A stretch of 64,000 nucleotides of DNA from Sphingobacteriaceae bacterium GW460-11-11-14-LB5 (GTDB lineage: Bacteria; Bacteroidota; Bacteroidia; Sphingobacteriales; Sphingobacteriaceae): positions 1,550,001 to 1,614,000 of the forward strand of contig CP021237.1 in assembly GCA_002151545.1 (NCBI GenBank), written 5' to 3'. The notes under the pieces were generated by a model, which was given only the letters and a program-made list of their open reading frames with translations, was not told the DNA's origin and ran no database searches. Shown one piece after another: positions 7,784-16,731 of this stretch. Position 1 is the stretch's first letter, and each line of letters starts with the position of its first letter. A program made the position numbers and the translations under genes.

Positions 7784-8432
7784 CAGGTATTTATATATTT
7801 TTTCATTAGGACTCTGTTCAATCTTAAGCCTTTATCAATTGCACAAATTAACAAAGCAACTAAAAGTAGTTGCTTTGTTATGTGTTTATACTTTTCTACT
7901 TGAACTTAGTGTGTTTTTATTTAAACAAGATGTTGGTTATGAGGGTAATACGCTGCCTCAATATAATTTTTTTATTTTGGTAGAATTTATATTTTATGCC
8001 TATTTCTTCAAACAAATTGTAAGAAATGTTTACTTATTAAAGGTAATAAACTTATTCTTACTGATGTTCCCAGTGCTTTGGTATATATTTAGTTTTTACA
8101 GTTTTAATATACTACAATGGAGCAGCTATGCTTTTGTATTTGGCGGAACATTTATTATTTTCTTTGCACTTATTTATTGTTATGAAAAACTAACTTCAGA
8201 CGAAACTACATCACTTTTTAATGAAGGTGAATTCTGGATTGCTATAGGTTTAATTGTTTATTACACCTGCGTTGTGCCCTATATGGGAATGTTTCACTAT
8301 CTGACAGTAAATTATGAACAACTAGCTGTTAAACTAAAAAAATTAAATTTAATAACGAATATAATTATGTATTTACTGTTTGCTTATGCTTTTTTATGCA
8401 AAACGATCAAGACCAGGAAGTCCTATTTGTAA
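7776..8432 (+). CDS. Multi-pass integral membrane protein, likely sensor partner of the kinase
   Basis: This 218-residue protein is almost entirely hydrophobic, with about six to seven predicted membrane segments (for example residues 3-19, 31-47, 66-80, 88-106, 114-135, 152-170 and 192-208). Loops are short, and the C-terminus is basic (CKTIKTRKSYL). I cannot assign a family. Similar small multi-pass proteins without catalytic motifs sometimes precede NarL-type kinases in Bacteroidota. Its 3' end overlaps the start of the kinase gene by 37 bases in another frame, which strongly suggests translational coupling. It could therefore supply the membrane sensing part for a kinase that has only one membrane helix of its own. 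The start codon is buried in a hairpin (7757-7783). Confidence 0.75.
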   Translation: MYLRYLYIFSLGLCSILSLYQLHKLTKQLKVVALLCVYTFLLELSVFLFKQDVGYEGNTLPQYNFFILVEFIFYAYFFKQIVRNVYLLKVINLFLLMFPVLWYIFSFYSFNILQWSSYAFVFGGTFIIFFALIYCYEKLTSDETTSLFNEGEFWIAIGLIVYYTCVVPYMGMFHYLTVNYEQLAVKLKKLNLITNIIMYLLFAYAFLCKTIKTRKSYL

Positions 8433-9184
8433 TTATTCCCAGTATCATAATTTTCTTTGCACTTAGCAGTGCGATCGTTTTCCTGATGCTCTATTTTCAG
8501 AAAAAGAAATTTCAGTACGCAAAGGAAAAAGGGGAGATGGAAAAACAATATGCAGAACAGCTCCTTCAATCGCGTTTGGAGATGCAGGAGCAAACTTTTG
8601 ATACCATAAGCCAGGAAATACACGATAATGTAGGCCAGTTATTGAGCCTGGCCAAACTGCAATTGAGCGTTGTAGAACAAAATGAGACGAGCAATAGACC
8701 GTTAATTATGGAAATTAAGGGCAATGTTGGAAATGCGCTTACCGATCTGCGGGATATCGCAAAAAGTTTGAGTACAAGCCGCATACAGGAACTTACCTTG
8801 TTGCAGGCTGTAGAGCAGGAGCTGCAGCGGATAGCAAAGGCAGGCGTTCTTAAATGTAATGTGATGGTAACAGGTGATGAACAGCAAATTGCTGAACAAA
8901 AGAAAATTATCATTTTCCGTATCGTGCAGGAAAGCCTGCAAAATATACTTAAACATGCCGGTGCCACTATAATCAACATTGGTTTTGATTTTTTAACAGA
9001 GCGGCTTAAAATAAGTATTGAAGATAACGGCATTGGGTTCAGCTCAACTGGAAAAGATAAAATAGAAACTGGACTCGGACTTCAGAATATTATAAAGCGT
9101 ACAGCCCTGATTATGGGAGAAGCTACCATTACCAGTGTTATTAATCATGGAACTAAAATCATACTAATCATCCCTTATGTCTGA
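8396..9184 (+). CDS. NarL-type (HisKA_3) sensor histidine kinase
   Basis: This 262-residue membrane-anchored kinase has one transmembrane helix (residues 10-34) and a coiled-coil linker (about 37-68). The HisKA_3 dimerisation domain has the phospho-acceptor His76 in ISQEIHDNVGQLL. The HATPase domain has an N box FRIVQESLQNILKHA (174-188), a G1 box EDNGIGF (209-215) and a G2 box GLGLQNI (226-232). There is no extracellular sensor domain, so input probably comes from the overlapping multi-pass protein upstream. The start overlaps that gene by 37 bases, and the stop overlaps the response regulator start by 8 bases, a tightly coupled three-gene set. It should phosphorylate the adjacent LuxR-type regulator. 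The signal is unknown. Confidence 0.92.
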   Translation: MQNDQDQEVLFVIIPSIIIFFALSSAIVFLMLYFQKKKFQYAKEKGEMEKQYAEQLLQSRLEMQEQTFDTISQEIHDNVGQLLSLAKLQLSVVEQNETSNRPLIMEIKGNVGNALTDLRDIAKSLSTSRIQELTLLQAVEQELQRIAKAGVLKCNVMVTGDEQQIAEQKKIIIFRIVQESLQNILKHAGATIINIGFDFLTERLKISIEDNGIGFSSTGKDKIETGLGLQNIIKRTALIMGEATITSVINHGTKIILIIPYV

Positions 9185-9836
9185 TCAAATTAAAAATATA
9201 GCCCTGGTTGACGACCACGTCCTGTTCAGAAAAGGAATGGCGGCCCTAATCAGCTATTTCCCGGATTACAAAATACTATTCGAAGCTGCAAACGGAAAAG
9301 ATCTTATTCAGCAACTCAAGATCTATGGAGTGCCCGATATTGTGCTGCTTGATATCAATATGCCCGAGATGGATGGTTACAGTACCGCTTCCTGGCTTCG
9401 CATCAATCACCCTGAGGTAAATATACTTGCTTTGAGTACCATGGATGCCGAAGGTGCTATTATTAAAATGATAACCAATGGCGCTAAAGGTTATGTGTTA
9501 AAAGATGCTGAACCGGAAGAGCTAAAACGTGCTTTTGATGAAGTAATGAGTAAAGGATATTTCTACAATGATTTGGTTACAAGGAAGGTCATGCAGTCGT
9601 TAAGTGCATTGTCATCAGGTTCAAAGATATCCGATTTTGTGAAATTAACAGAGCGGGAGATGGAATTTTTGAAATATACCTGCACTGAAAAAACCTATAA
9701 TGAAATTGCAGCTGAAATGTTTGTGAGTCCACGTACTATTGATGGTTACAGAAATTCTTTATGTGAAAAACTACAATTAAAAAGCCGTACCGGCCTGGCA
9801 CTTTATGCCGTTAAAAATGGTATAGTTAAAATTTAA
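9177..9836 (+). CDS. LuxR/NarL-family response regulator
   Basis: This 219-residue DNA-binding response regulator has an N-terminal receiver domain (about 6-122). The acidic pair is DD at 12-13, the phospho-acceptor is Asp59 in VLLDINMPEMDG, and the conserved Lys lies in GYVLKDAEP (about 109). A GerE/LuxR helix-turn-helix follows (about 153-217), containing LTEREMEFLKYTCTEKTYNEIA and the recognition-helix region VSPRTIDGYR. It is the cognate partner of the histidine kinase whose stop codon overlaps its ATG by 8 bases. The operon ends at a strong bidirectional terminator. Target genes are unknown; no repeated operator near the operon was identified by eye. Confidence 0.93.
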   Translation: MSDQIKNIALVDDHVLFRKGMAALISYFPDYKILFEAANGKDLIQQLKIYGVPDIVLLDINMPEMDGYSTASWLRINHPEVNILALSTMDAEGAIIKMITNGAKGYVLKDAEPEELKRAFDEVMSKGYFYNDLVTRKVMQSLSALSSGSKISDFVKLTEREMEFLKYTCTEKTYNEIAAEMFVSPRTIDGYRNSLCEKLQLKSRTGLALYAVKNGIVKI

Positions 9837-9916
9837 GTGATTTCTTCGCTTGTCAGGTGATTTGTAGCTATAACGTTAAGGATTTTATAGGGTAGAGGTT
9901 AATTTGTGCAATAAAC

Positions 9917-9955
9917 AAAAAAGGCTTCAGTGCATTTACTGAAGCCTTTTTTGAT
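9917..9955. terminator. Bidirectional terminator
   Basis: A 15-bp perfect stem (9917-9931 with 9938-9952, AAGGCTTCAGT pairing with ACTGAAGCCTT) has a six-base loop. It has A-runs on one side and T-runs on the other. It ends the kinase-regulator operon on the plus strand and the OmpP1 operon on the minus strand. Confidence 0.9.
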
Positions 9956-9972
9956 ATGCTAGTGTTTAGCGC

Positions 9973-11502
9973 TTAAAATCTTACACCAAAAGTCAAAAAT
10001 ACGTTGTTTCTATTGCTTTTAACATCAGCAACAGGTTCTGTATAATCGTCTAATAAATAAGGGCTTGAGCTGAAATTTGTTTTGTAGTTCTGATAGGCTA
10101 AATCGAAATAATAGTTATCTATGCGGTATCCAATACCACCGGTGTAGTATTGACCCTGATAAAATTTATTGTCACCGCCTTTAACGCCGTTTCCATTTAC
10201 ACCATAACCTGCTCTTAAGCTAAACTCGTTAGTGACTTTTACTTCAGCACCAACCCTGTAGTTAATCGCCTCTTTATACGATTCTTTAATGAAAGCATTA
10301 TTGTCGTTTATGGTATTACGGTCATATCCATCCACATCAGAAAAACGCATCGAAGCATAATCTACATAATCCACATCTGCTGATATTAATGCAGTACCAC
10401 CTATTACATAACTGATACCAGCGGAAGCTTTTAATGGCGTACGTAAGTTATAACTGAATGTATAATATTTAGTTGGATTATTTGAGCTAGAAGGTGCATT
10501 TGTTGCATTTCCTGCTAAATTTGCCTGTAAGGTTTCAGCAGTGTTATCTTCAATATTCATCCAGGTTGGTGTTTGAAAATTGATACCGATTCTTAATTCA
10601 TTAACTGGTCTGAAAATCATTCCAAGTTTTAAATTAAATCCACCACCTTTTGTTTCCTGGTTCCTGAAATGGGTTAAGTTATAATTTTCATTTCCGGTAT
10701 ACGCAGGAATTGGTAAGCCATCATCGAAAGAGTTTACGATACCCGATTCAGTAAAAGTGGCATCACTGATGTATTTTACATTAACAAAACTAGCGGTTGC
10801 GCCAATATATACTTTGTTGCCAAAGTTAAGGGCACCTGCAACGTTAAACTCTGAAGTTGAACCTAATCTCGATTCATCCCAATTCTGTTTAAAACTCGCA
10901 TTGTTGTAAGGCTCTGCAGAATATCGGTTTGGGTAATTCGTTGCATTTTTATTGATTAAATAACTGTCGTATGCATCACCGGCTATCGAATTATCAATTC
11001 CACCACCATTGGCCTGGTCTACATAAGCATCTCTAATGGAGCTATTGCTATTTGTTCCGTTATAGTTGATGTTATTTAAGAAATCGTTATTCCGGGTATA
11101 ACTTAAGCCAAATACCGTACTTACCAGTCCTTTGTTCACATCAGCACCTTTCATTCTTGCTGCCGGGCTGTAAAATACCACACCAATATTATTCAGATTA
11201 ATCTGACTTTTATTTGCTTTTGTATTATTGCCTAAATAAGCACTGTTATTCGAAACTGAATTAAATTCTGGTGTAAGGCTAAACTCTGATTTAGTGAAAA
11301 GGCCTAATCCGGCAGGGTTTGCATTAATTGAACCGATATCGCCACCAACCCCAATTTGTGCACCACCCATTCCTTTAAATCGGGCAGAGCTACCATAATT
11401 GGTTTGGGAGAAACGGAATGCATCAGGTGCATAACTTTGGGCGTATGACGTTCCCATAGCAGCTACTGTAGCTACTAGTGAAGCTAAAATATATTTTTTC
11501 AT
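9973..11502 (-). CDS. OmpP1/FadL-family outer-membrane transport protein
   Basis: This 509-residue protein has a clean signal peptide (MKKYILASLVATVAAMGTSYA, cleavage near residue 21). The N-terminal region YGSSARFKGMGGAQIGVGGDIGSINANPAGLGLF is diagnostic of the OmpP1/FadL/TodX family: the N-terminal hatch with its GMGGA and NPAGL motifs. The remainder is alternating beta-strand sequence, and the protein ends in VFLTFGVRF with a terminal aromatic residue, as expected for an outer-membrane beta-barrel. Family members import long-chain fatty acids or other hydrophobic compounds; the substrate here is not known. It starts 20 bases after the upstream lipoprotein gene, so the two form an operon. 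The shared bidirectional terminator follows. Confidence 0.88.
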   Translation of the reverse strand: MKKYILASLVATVAAMGTSYAQSYAPDAFRFSQTNYGSSARFKGMGGAQIGVGGDIGSINANPAGLGLFTKSEFSLTPEFNSVSNNSAYLGNNTKANKSQINLNNIGVVFYSPAARMKGADVNKGLVSTVFGLSYTRNNDFLNNINYNGTNSNSSIRDAYVDQANGGGIDNSIAGDAYDSYLINKNATNYPNRYSAEPYNNASFKQNWDESRLGSTSEFNVAGALNFGNKVYIGATASFVNVKYISDATFTESGIVNSFDDGLPIPAYTGNENYNLTHFRNQETKGGGFNLKLGMIFRPVNELRIGINFQTPTWMNIEDNTAETLQANLAGNATNAPSSSNNPTKYYTFSYNLRTPLKASAGISYVIGGTALISADVDYVDYASMRFSDVDGYDRNTINDNNAFIKESYKEAINYRVGAEVKVTNEFSLRAGYGVNGNGVKGGDNKFYQGQYYTGGIGYRIDNYYFDLAYQNYKTNFSSSPYLLDDYTEPVADVKSNRNNVFLTFGVRF

Positions 11503-11522
11503 GTTGTGTGTTTAAATTTAAA

Positions 11523-12545
11523 TTAACCTCTTCCTGCTCTAGATGGTCTTGAACCACCACCGCCGCCACCGCCGGTTGAACCACCACCACTATTTCCGCC
11601 GCCATTTGATGGAGGAGGAGAGTAGCTAGGTCTGCTCTCGGTTCTGGTAGGTTGTGAAGGTGTATAGGTTTCGTTTCTGGTAGGTCTGCTACTTTGAGTA
11701 CCTTGAGGACTATAACTGTCATTCCTGGTCGGTCTGCCAGCTTGCGAGCCCTGAGGTTGAGCATAGTTACCATTAGCCTGGCTTCTGGTTGGTCTACCTG
11801 CATTATTATTTGGTACATAACCTACGCCGCCATTTGGATTGCTTACACCCGATCTGCTCGGTCTGCCAGCGTTTCCGGCGTTTGTATTGCCACCGTATCT
11901 TGGCACACCTCTATCATTGCTTCCTGGCCTTGGTCTGTAAGAACCACCTCTGTTGGCGAAACCACCGCCACCGTAATAGCCGCCGCCGATACCCCAGCCA
12001 CCGCCGTAGTATCCACCGCCCCAACCGTAACGGTCATAGTATGAATATGGTCCCCAGGAGTTCCAGCCATAAGGATTGTTCCATCCGTAACCAAAGTTGC
12101 CATAATAAAACGGATTGCTCCAGATACTGCCATAACCAAAGCTACCGCCCCAGCCACCTAAACCGTATCCGCTGTTCCAGCCCAGGCCATAACCTAAATA
12201 GTTTGAAGCACCGTAACTGTTTCCGTAATAATAATTGTCAAAGTAAGGGTCGTAGTAGCCTTGAAAGCTATAACCATTATAAAAACGGTTTATTCTAGAT
12301 GAGTAATCCATATCGTAATAAGGATTACTGGTTCCATAATATTCATCGTATTCTTCCTGTCCCTGAGCCTGGTTTTGTGCCTGCTGACGTTGAGGGGGAG
12401 CAATTACTTCAACCTCTCTAGCTTTTGCTACAGAGTTATAAACATCATCTGCTGGCTTAGTTTGAGCCAATTTTGATGTAGAGCATGATGCCACCAACCC
12501 TGCAGCAGCAATCATTACAATGGGTAAAAATTTAATTGGTTTCAT
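11523..12545 (-). CDS. Tyr/Gly-rich low-complexity lipoprotein
   Basis: This 340-residue protein has a lipoprotein signal: a hydrophobic core (FLPIVMIAAAGLVA) and a lipobox ending at Cys21 (LVASC). Residues ~60-200 are extremely rich in Tyr, Gly, Trp, Asn and Phe (for example YYDPYFDNYYYGNSYG and GGGYYGGGWGIGGGYYGG). Residues ~200-340 carry a repeated basic motif, GRPSR/GRPTR/SRPTRNE, about 15-18 residues apart, and end in a Gly/Ser run and RPSRAGRG. No catalytic domain is visible. It is probably a surface or periplasmic lipoprotein of aggregating or matrix character, paired in an operon with the OmpP1 porin. The biased composition also creates long spurious frames on the other strand. The function is unknown. 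Confidence 0.8.
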   Translation of the reverse strand: MKPIKFLPIVMIAAAGLVASCSTSKLAQTKPADDVYNSVAKAREVEVIAPPQRQQAQNQAQGQEEYDEYYGTSNPYYDMDYSSRINRFYNGYSFQGYYDPYFDNYYYGNSYGASNYLGYGLGWNSGYGLGGWGGSFGYGSIWSNPFYYGNFGYGWNNPYGWNSWGPYSYYDRYGWGGGYYGGGWGIGGGYYGGGGFANRGGSYRPRPGSNDRGVPRYGGNTNAGNAGRPSRSGVSNPNGGVGYVPNNNAGRPTRSQANGNYAQPQGSQAGRPTRNDSYSPQGTQSSRPTRNETYTPSQPTRTESRPSYSPPPSNGGGNSGGGSTGGGGGGGSRPSRAGRG

Positions 12546-12592
12546 TGTGTTTATATTTAGTTGTGTGTGTTCACGAATTTAATAAACAGTTT

Positions 12593-12629
12593 CAAAAGTA
12601 ACTAATTATTAACTATTTATTTAGTCAAA
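12593..12629 (-). promoter_or_regulatory. Candidate promoter of the lipoprotein-OmpP1 operon
   Basis: On the minus strand TACTTTTG (plus-strand CAAAAGTA, 12593-12600) fits TAnnTTTG and lies 47 bases upstream of the ATG. A TTTG on the same strand is at 12626-12629. The 25-base spacing is slightly long, so this is a moderate call. Confidence 0.35.
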
Positions 12630-12667
12630 AAAATGATATAAAATAATTGATATTATTTTGTTAATCG

Positions 12668-12693
12668 TTTGTAGGCATAAATTTATAAATTTG
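12668..12693 (+). promoter_or_regulatory. Candidate proS promoter
   Basis: TAAATTTG at 12686-12693 fits the -7 consensus TAnnTTTG, and TTTG at 12668-12671 lies upstream with a short 14-base spacing. Transcription from here would start downstream of the TTG at 12658, supporting the ATG at 12745 as the real start. Confidence 0.4.
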
Positions 12694-12744
12694 CCATCGA
12701 ATTTTACACTTTTTAACATACAAATTACGTTCCAAATACATAAC

Positions 12745-14217
12745 ATGAGCAAAGAAATTACAAGTAGAGAAGCAGATTATTCCCAGTGGTATAATGATAT
12801 TGTGTTAAAAGCAGATTTAGCAGAGCACTCTGCTGTGCGTGGTTGTATGGTTATAAAGCCAAATGGCTATGCTATATGGGAAAAAATGCAGGCTGTTTTA
12901 GATAAGATGTTTAAGGATACAGGCCATCAGAATGCCTATTTTCCTTTATTCATCCCAAAGTCATTTTTCTCTAAGGAAGCTTCTCACGTTGAGGGTTTTG
13001 CGACAGAATGTGCAGTGGTAACACATTACCGCCTTAAAAATGACGGTAACGGAAATATTGTGGTTGATGAAACTGCAAAATTAGAGGAGGAATTAATTGT
13101 TCGTCCAACTTCTGAAACCATTATTTGGAACACCTATAAAGGATGGATCCAATCCTACCGTGATTTACCTATACTGATCAATCAATGGGCCAATGTGGTC
13201 AGATGGGAAATGCGTACCAGGTTGTTTCTGCGTACAGCCGAATTTTTGTGGCAGGAAGGGCATACTGCTCATGCTACAGCAGAAGAGGCGATCGAGGAAA
13301 CAGAACGTATGTTACATATATATGCCGATTTTGCCGAAAATTGGTTAGCCGTTCCGGTAATCAGAGGTCGTAAATCACCAAATGAAAGATTTGCAGGTGC
13401 TTTAGATACCTATTGCATTGAGGCTCTAATGCAGGATGGCAAAGCTTTGCAAGCAGGTACCTCTCACTTTTTAGGGCAGAATTTTGCCAAAGCTTTTGAT
13501 GTTAAGTTTACAGGTAAAGACGGGAAATTAGACCATGTTTGGGCTACTTCATGGGGTGTTTCTACACGTTTAATGGGGGCTTTAATTATGGCACACAGTG
13601 ATGATTCAGGATTGATTATTCCACCGAAATTAGCACCAATTCAAGTGGTTATTGTACCCATTTACAAAGGTGACGAAGATTTAGCCAAAATCTCTACCTA
13701 TGTAAACGAATTAACCATGCGTTTAAAAGGATTGGGGGTTTCGGTTAAATATGATGATCGAGATACACAGCGCCCTGGATTTAAGTTCGCTGATTATGAG
13801 TTGAAAGGTGTGCCCATCCGTATTGCCATTGGTGGCCGCGATTTAGAAAATAAAACAGTCGAAATTGCCCGCAGAGATACCAAGGTAAAACAAACCGTCC
13901 CTCAGGAAGGATTGGATATTTACATCATCAAACTATTGGAAGATATTCAGCAAAGTATGTTCAACAAGGCATTGGCTTACCGTGATGAGCATATTACTGA
14001 AGCCAACAGTTACACTGAGTTTCAGGAACTGTTAGATACCAAAGCTGGTTTTATTTCAGCACATTGGGATGGAACGCCGGAAACTGAGCAAAAAATAAAA
14101 GAAGAAACAAAAGCCACCATTCGTTGTATTCCTTTAGATAATAAACTGGAAGATGGCGTTTGTATTTATTCAGGAAAACCATCTACACAAAGAGTGTTGT
14201 TCGCAAGAGCGTATTAG
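12745..14217 (+). CDS. proS: Prolyl-tRNA synthetase, type 3 (archaeal/eukaryotic-like)
   Basis: The frame extends upstream to a TTG at 12658, but the ATG at 12745 gives the family-type start [20 protein letters not shown] and a 490-residue protein of normal length. It charges tRNA-Pro with proline in the cytosol. Class II synthetase motifs are present: RPTSE (120-124), motif 2 [20 protein letters not shown] (about 153-172), and a motif 3 region with [17 protein letters not shown]. An anticodon-binding domain follows ([14 protein letters not shown] onward). It lacks the ~180-residue editing insertion of E. coli-type enzymes and ends in a Tyr-terminal domain (VLFARAY), as type 3 ProRS do. It is transcribed divergently from the lipoprotein gene and followed by a hairpin terminator. 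Confidence 0.95.
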   Translation: MSKEITSREADYSQWYNDIVLKADLAEHSAVRGCMVIKPNGYAIWEKMQAVLDKMFKDTGHQNAYFPLFIPKSFFSKEASHVEGFATECAVVTHYRLKNDGNGNIVVDETAKLEEELIVRPTSETIIWNTYKGWIQSYRDLPILINQWANVVRWEMRTRLFLRTAEFLWQEGHTAHATAEEAIEETERMLHIYADFAENWLAVPVIRGRKSPNERFAGALDTYCIEALMQDGKALQAGTSHFLGQNFAKAFDVKFTGKDGKLDHVWATSWGVSTRLMGALIMAHSDDSGLIIPPKLAPIQVVIVPIYKGDEDLAKISTYVNELTMRLKGLGVSVKYDDRDTQRPGFKFADYELKGVPIRIAIGGRDLENKTVEIARRDTKVKQTVPQEGLDIYIIKLLEDIQQSMFNKALAYRDEHITEANSYTEFQELLDTKAGFISAHWDGTPETEQKIKEETKATIRCIPLDNKLEDGVCIYSGKPSTQRVLFARAY

Positions 14218-14281
14218 TTAGCCCTGAGTTGGGTGCTTGGCGTTTGGAGTCTCCCTGCAATCGCTTTAAAAATAAGTTTTG

Positions 14282-14330
14282 AAATCGTTAGTTAGAAATT
14301 TTGCTCCTTCTGGCTAACGATTTTAAATTT
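14282..14330 (+). terminator. proS terminator
   Basis: A 16-bp stem (14282-14297 with 14308-14323, AAATCGTTAG pairing with CTAACGATTT and continuing inward with two G-U pairs) is followed by an interrupted T tract. It lies 65 bases after the proS stop. Confidence 0.6.
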
Positions 14331-14408
14331 TAATGTAAAATAGTATCGGGATGTGGGATGTTTTGAAATCTTATTTCGATACTTGTTAATCATCTCTATA
14401 TTATAAAA

Positions 14409-15548
14409 ATGAAATTCGCAACTAAAGCTATACATGCAGGTCAAGAGCCTGATCCAACCACCGGTGCGGTAATGACACCGATATACCAAACTTCTACCTA
14501 TTGGCAAAAATCTCCCGGAGATAACAAGGGTTACGAGTATTCGAGAGGAACCAACCCAACGCGTAAGGCTTTGGAAGATTGTTTAGCAGCTTTAGAAAAT
14601 GCTAAATATGGTCTGGCTTTCTCGAGTGGAATGGGGGCAACAGATGCCGTATTAAAGTTACTGCAACCAGGCGATGAAGTGATTACCGGTAATGATTTGT
14701 ATGGAGGTTCGTACCGTATTTTTACCAAAATCTTCACTAAATACGGTATCAAATTCCACTTTCTGGATCTTTCTAAACCAGAGAATATATTGCCTTACAT
14801 CAACGATAAAACCAAATTGGTTTGGATAGAAACACCTACTAATCCGACCATGCAGATTATCGATATTGAAGGGGTGGCAAAAATTACGAAAGAGAAAAAT
14901 TTAATCCTTACTGTTGATAATACATTTGCATCGCCTTATTTACAAAATCCGATCGATCTCGGCGCTGATATTGTGATGCATTCGGTAACTAAATATATTG
15001 GTGGCCACTCTGACGTGGTGATGGGAGCTTTGGTAACCAATGATGAGCAATTGTATAAAGATCTTTGGTTCATTTACAACGCCTGTGGTGCAACACCAGG
15101 TCCGCAGGATGCTTTTTTAGTTTTGAGAGGAATTAAAACGCTTCATCTTCGGATGAAAGCACATTGCGAAAATGGGGAGCGTATTGCACATTATTTAAAA
15201 ACACATCCAAAGGTTGATAAAATCTATTGGCCGGGTTTTGAAGACCATCCTAACCATGACATCGCTAAGAAACAAATGCGTGGTTTCGGTGGGATGATTT
15301 CGATTACGCTAAAAGGTGCTGATCTGGAAGAAACTTTTAGAATCTCTTCTAATTTTAAAGTGTTCACCCTGGCCGAATCGTTAGGTGGTGTCGAATCGCT
15401 GATTAACCACCCTGCAACGATGACACACGGCTCTATTCCGAAAGAAGAAAGAGAGAAAGTAGGTGTAACCGATAACTTACTTCGTTTAAGTGTGGGCGTA
15501 GAAGATATCGACGATCTTTTAGAAGATCTGGCTAATGCATTGGCATAA
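14409..15548 (+). CDS. metB: Cystathionine gamma-synthase/gamma-lyase (trans-sulfuration enzyme)
   Basis: This 379-residue PLP enzyme belongs to the Cys/Met metabolism family. The N-terminal KFATKAIHAGQEPDPTTGAV and YSRGTNPTR are characteristic. The PLP-binding lysine is Lys195 in HSVTKYIGGHSDVVMG, preceded by the cofactor aspartate in LTVDNTFASPYLQNP (Asp170). The C-terminal ESLGGVESLINHPATMTH fits cystathionine gamma-synthase (MetB) closely, but gamma-lyases share nearly all of these residues. It therefore either joins an activated homoserine with cysteine to make cystathionine (methionine synthesis) or cleaves cystathionine. It is a stand-alone gene with its own terminator. Its leader contains an inverted repeat (AGTATCG at 14342-14348, CGATACT at 14377-14383) but no SAM riboswitch that I recognise. 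Confidence 0.88.
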   Translation: MKFATKAIHAGQEPDPTTGAVMTPIYQTSTYWQKSPGDNKGYEYSRGTNPTRKALEDCLAALENAKYGLAFSSGMGATDAVLKLLQPGDEVITGNDLYGGSYRIFTKIFTKYGIKFHFLDLSKPENILPYINDKTKLVWIETPTNPTMQIIDIEGVAKITKEKNLILTVDNTFASPYLQNPIDLGADIVMHSVTKYIGGHSDVVMGALVTNDEQLYKDLWFIYNACGATPGPQDAFLVLRGIKTLHLRMKAHCENGERIAHYLKTHPKVDKIYWPGFEDHPNHDIAKKQMRGFGGMISITLKGADLEETFRISSNFKVFTLAESLGGVESLINHPATMTHGSIPKEEREKVGVTDNLLRLSVGVEDIDDLLEDLANALA

Positions 15549-15556
15549 TATTTCAA

Positions 15557-15595
15557 TCGGGCAGGTCATAAATACCTGTCCGGTTTTTTCTTTTT
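15557..15595 (+). terminator. metB terminator
   Basis: A 9-10 bp GC-rich stem (15557-15566 with 15574-15583, GGGCAGGT pairing with ACCTGTCC) is followed by six T, a C and five more T. This is a classic rho-independent terminator. Confidence 0.9.
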
Positions 15596-15761
15596 GTAAA
15601 GCCAGGCTGTGCCAGTATTAGTGCTCGTCCGGCTTTTCACTAAATCTTTTTTGTTGAGGTATCTGTTTCATCAAAATGAGGAAAAACAAAAAAGGATACC
15701 GTTTCAATCCGGTTTAAATGGCAGCAATTGTGCTGCTGTTTACGTCTAAACAAAACTAATC

Positions 15762-16613
15762 ATGCAATTTCTGGAGTTAAAGAATTTTCTGGATAGTAAA
15801 GTTGAACAATACAATCAGCCAGATTTTATAGCAAACGATCCGGTTTGTATTCCCCATCTTTTCGAAAAAAAACAGGATATAGAAATTGCAGGCTTTTTTG
15901 CTGCAGTTTTAGCCTGGGGGCAGCGGAAAACCATTATTAATAAATGTAAGGAACTGCTTAGGCGGATGGATAATGCGCCTTACGATTTTGTTGTTCATCA
16001 TACCGATAGCGATTTAAAACGTCTGCTGAACTTTAAACACCGCACATTTAACGATACCGATTTACTTTATTTCATCTCATTTTTTAAGCAGCACTATCAA
16101 AACTACAATAGTTTAGAGCAGGCGTTTGTACCTGGGCAAGATGTTTTTCGTGCGGAGTATTTAGCCGTTTCATCTGTAAAACCAGAAATAACTTATGCCT
16201 CTGAAGTGTGTTATGCTGCTGAACTTAATTTTTCAATAGAGCAGGCGCTGAACCATTTCAGGCAGTATTTTTTCTCCCTGGAAGATTTTCCTCACCGCAC
16301 GAAGAAACATATTTCCTCGCCAAAGCAAAAATCTACCTGTAAACGTTTAAACATGTTTTTGCGGTGGATGGTTAGGGTAGATCAAAAAGGTGTCGATTTT
16401 GGTATCTGGAATACACTTCAGCCTAAAGATCTGATTTGTCCCTGCGATGTGCACGTAGACCGGGTAGGGCGTTTGCTTGGGCTGATTAACAGAAAGCAGA
16501 CAGATTGGTTAACCGCAATTGAATTAACCGAGAATTTGAAACAGTTTGATCCGTCCGATCCGGTAAAGTATGATTTTGCATTATTTGGCCTGGGTGTAGA
16601 AAAGCTGTTATAA
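15762..16613 (+). CDS. TIGR02757 (DUF2400) family protein
   Basis: This 283-residue protein matches the uncharacterised TIGR02757/DUF2400 family, common in Bacteroidota. Recognisable blocks are FIANDPVCIPHLF near the N-terminus, EIAGFFAAVLAWGQRKTIINK (about 41-61), the RLNMFLRWMVR block, CPCDVHVDRVGRLLGLINRKQTDW, and the C-terminal FDPSDPVKYDFALFGLGV. Its helical make-up suggests a cytosolic protein; the biochemical role is not established. It appears monocistronic. The 213-base spacer before it contains the metB terminator, a GCAGCA-attg-TGCTGC hairpin (15721-15736) and an inverted repeat TTTTTTGTT/AACAAAAAA (15647-15655 and 15685-15693). Either could be leader structure. Confidence 0.85.
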   Translation: MQFLELKNFLDSKVEQYNQPDFIANDPVCIPHLFEKKQDIEIAGFFAAVLAWGQRKTIINKCKELLRRMDNAPYDFVVHHTDSDLKRLLNFKHRTFNDTDLLYFISFFKQHYQNYNSLEQAFVPGQDVFRAEYLAVSSVKPEITYASEVCYAAELNFSIEQALNHFRQYFFSLEDFPHRTKKHISSPKQKSTCKRLNMFLRWMVRVDQKGVDFGIWNTLQPKDLICPCDVHVDRVGRLLGLINRKQTDWLTAIELTENLKQFDPSDPVKYDFALFGLGVEKLL

Positions 16614-16731
16614 GCTTAGTGAAATTGAGAAATGTCAAAAAAAAATTCTTTTTTTCAATTCAATCTTCCTATACTTACATAGTGGTCTTGCTTCGGTTTA
16701 GCAGGATTGTGTCTATCCCAACAGTTTCGCT

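Noticed and set aside
11423..12298. Open frames overlapping the lipoprotein gene on both strands
   Set aside because: They arise from the Tyr/Gly/Arg-biased composition; the lipoprotein frame has a proper signal peptide, lipobox and operon spacing.
12658..12744. N-terminal extension of proS from a TTG codon
   Set aside because: The extension is not seen in ProRS proteins and precedes the predicted -7 box at 12686; the ATG at 12745 gives the normal N-terminus.
14330..14408. Possible SAM riboswitch upstream of metB
   Set aside because: There is an AGTATCG/CGATACT inverted repeat, but I could not recognise the conserved SAM-I or SAM-II core; it may only be a simple leader hairpin.
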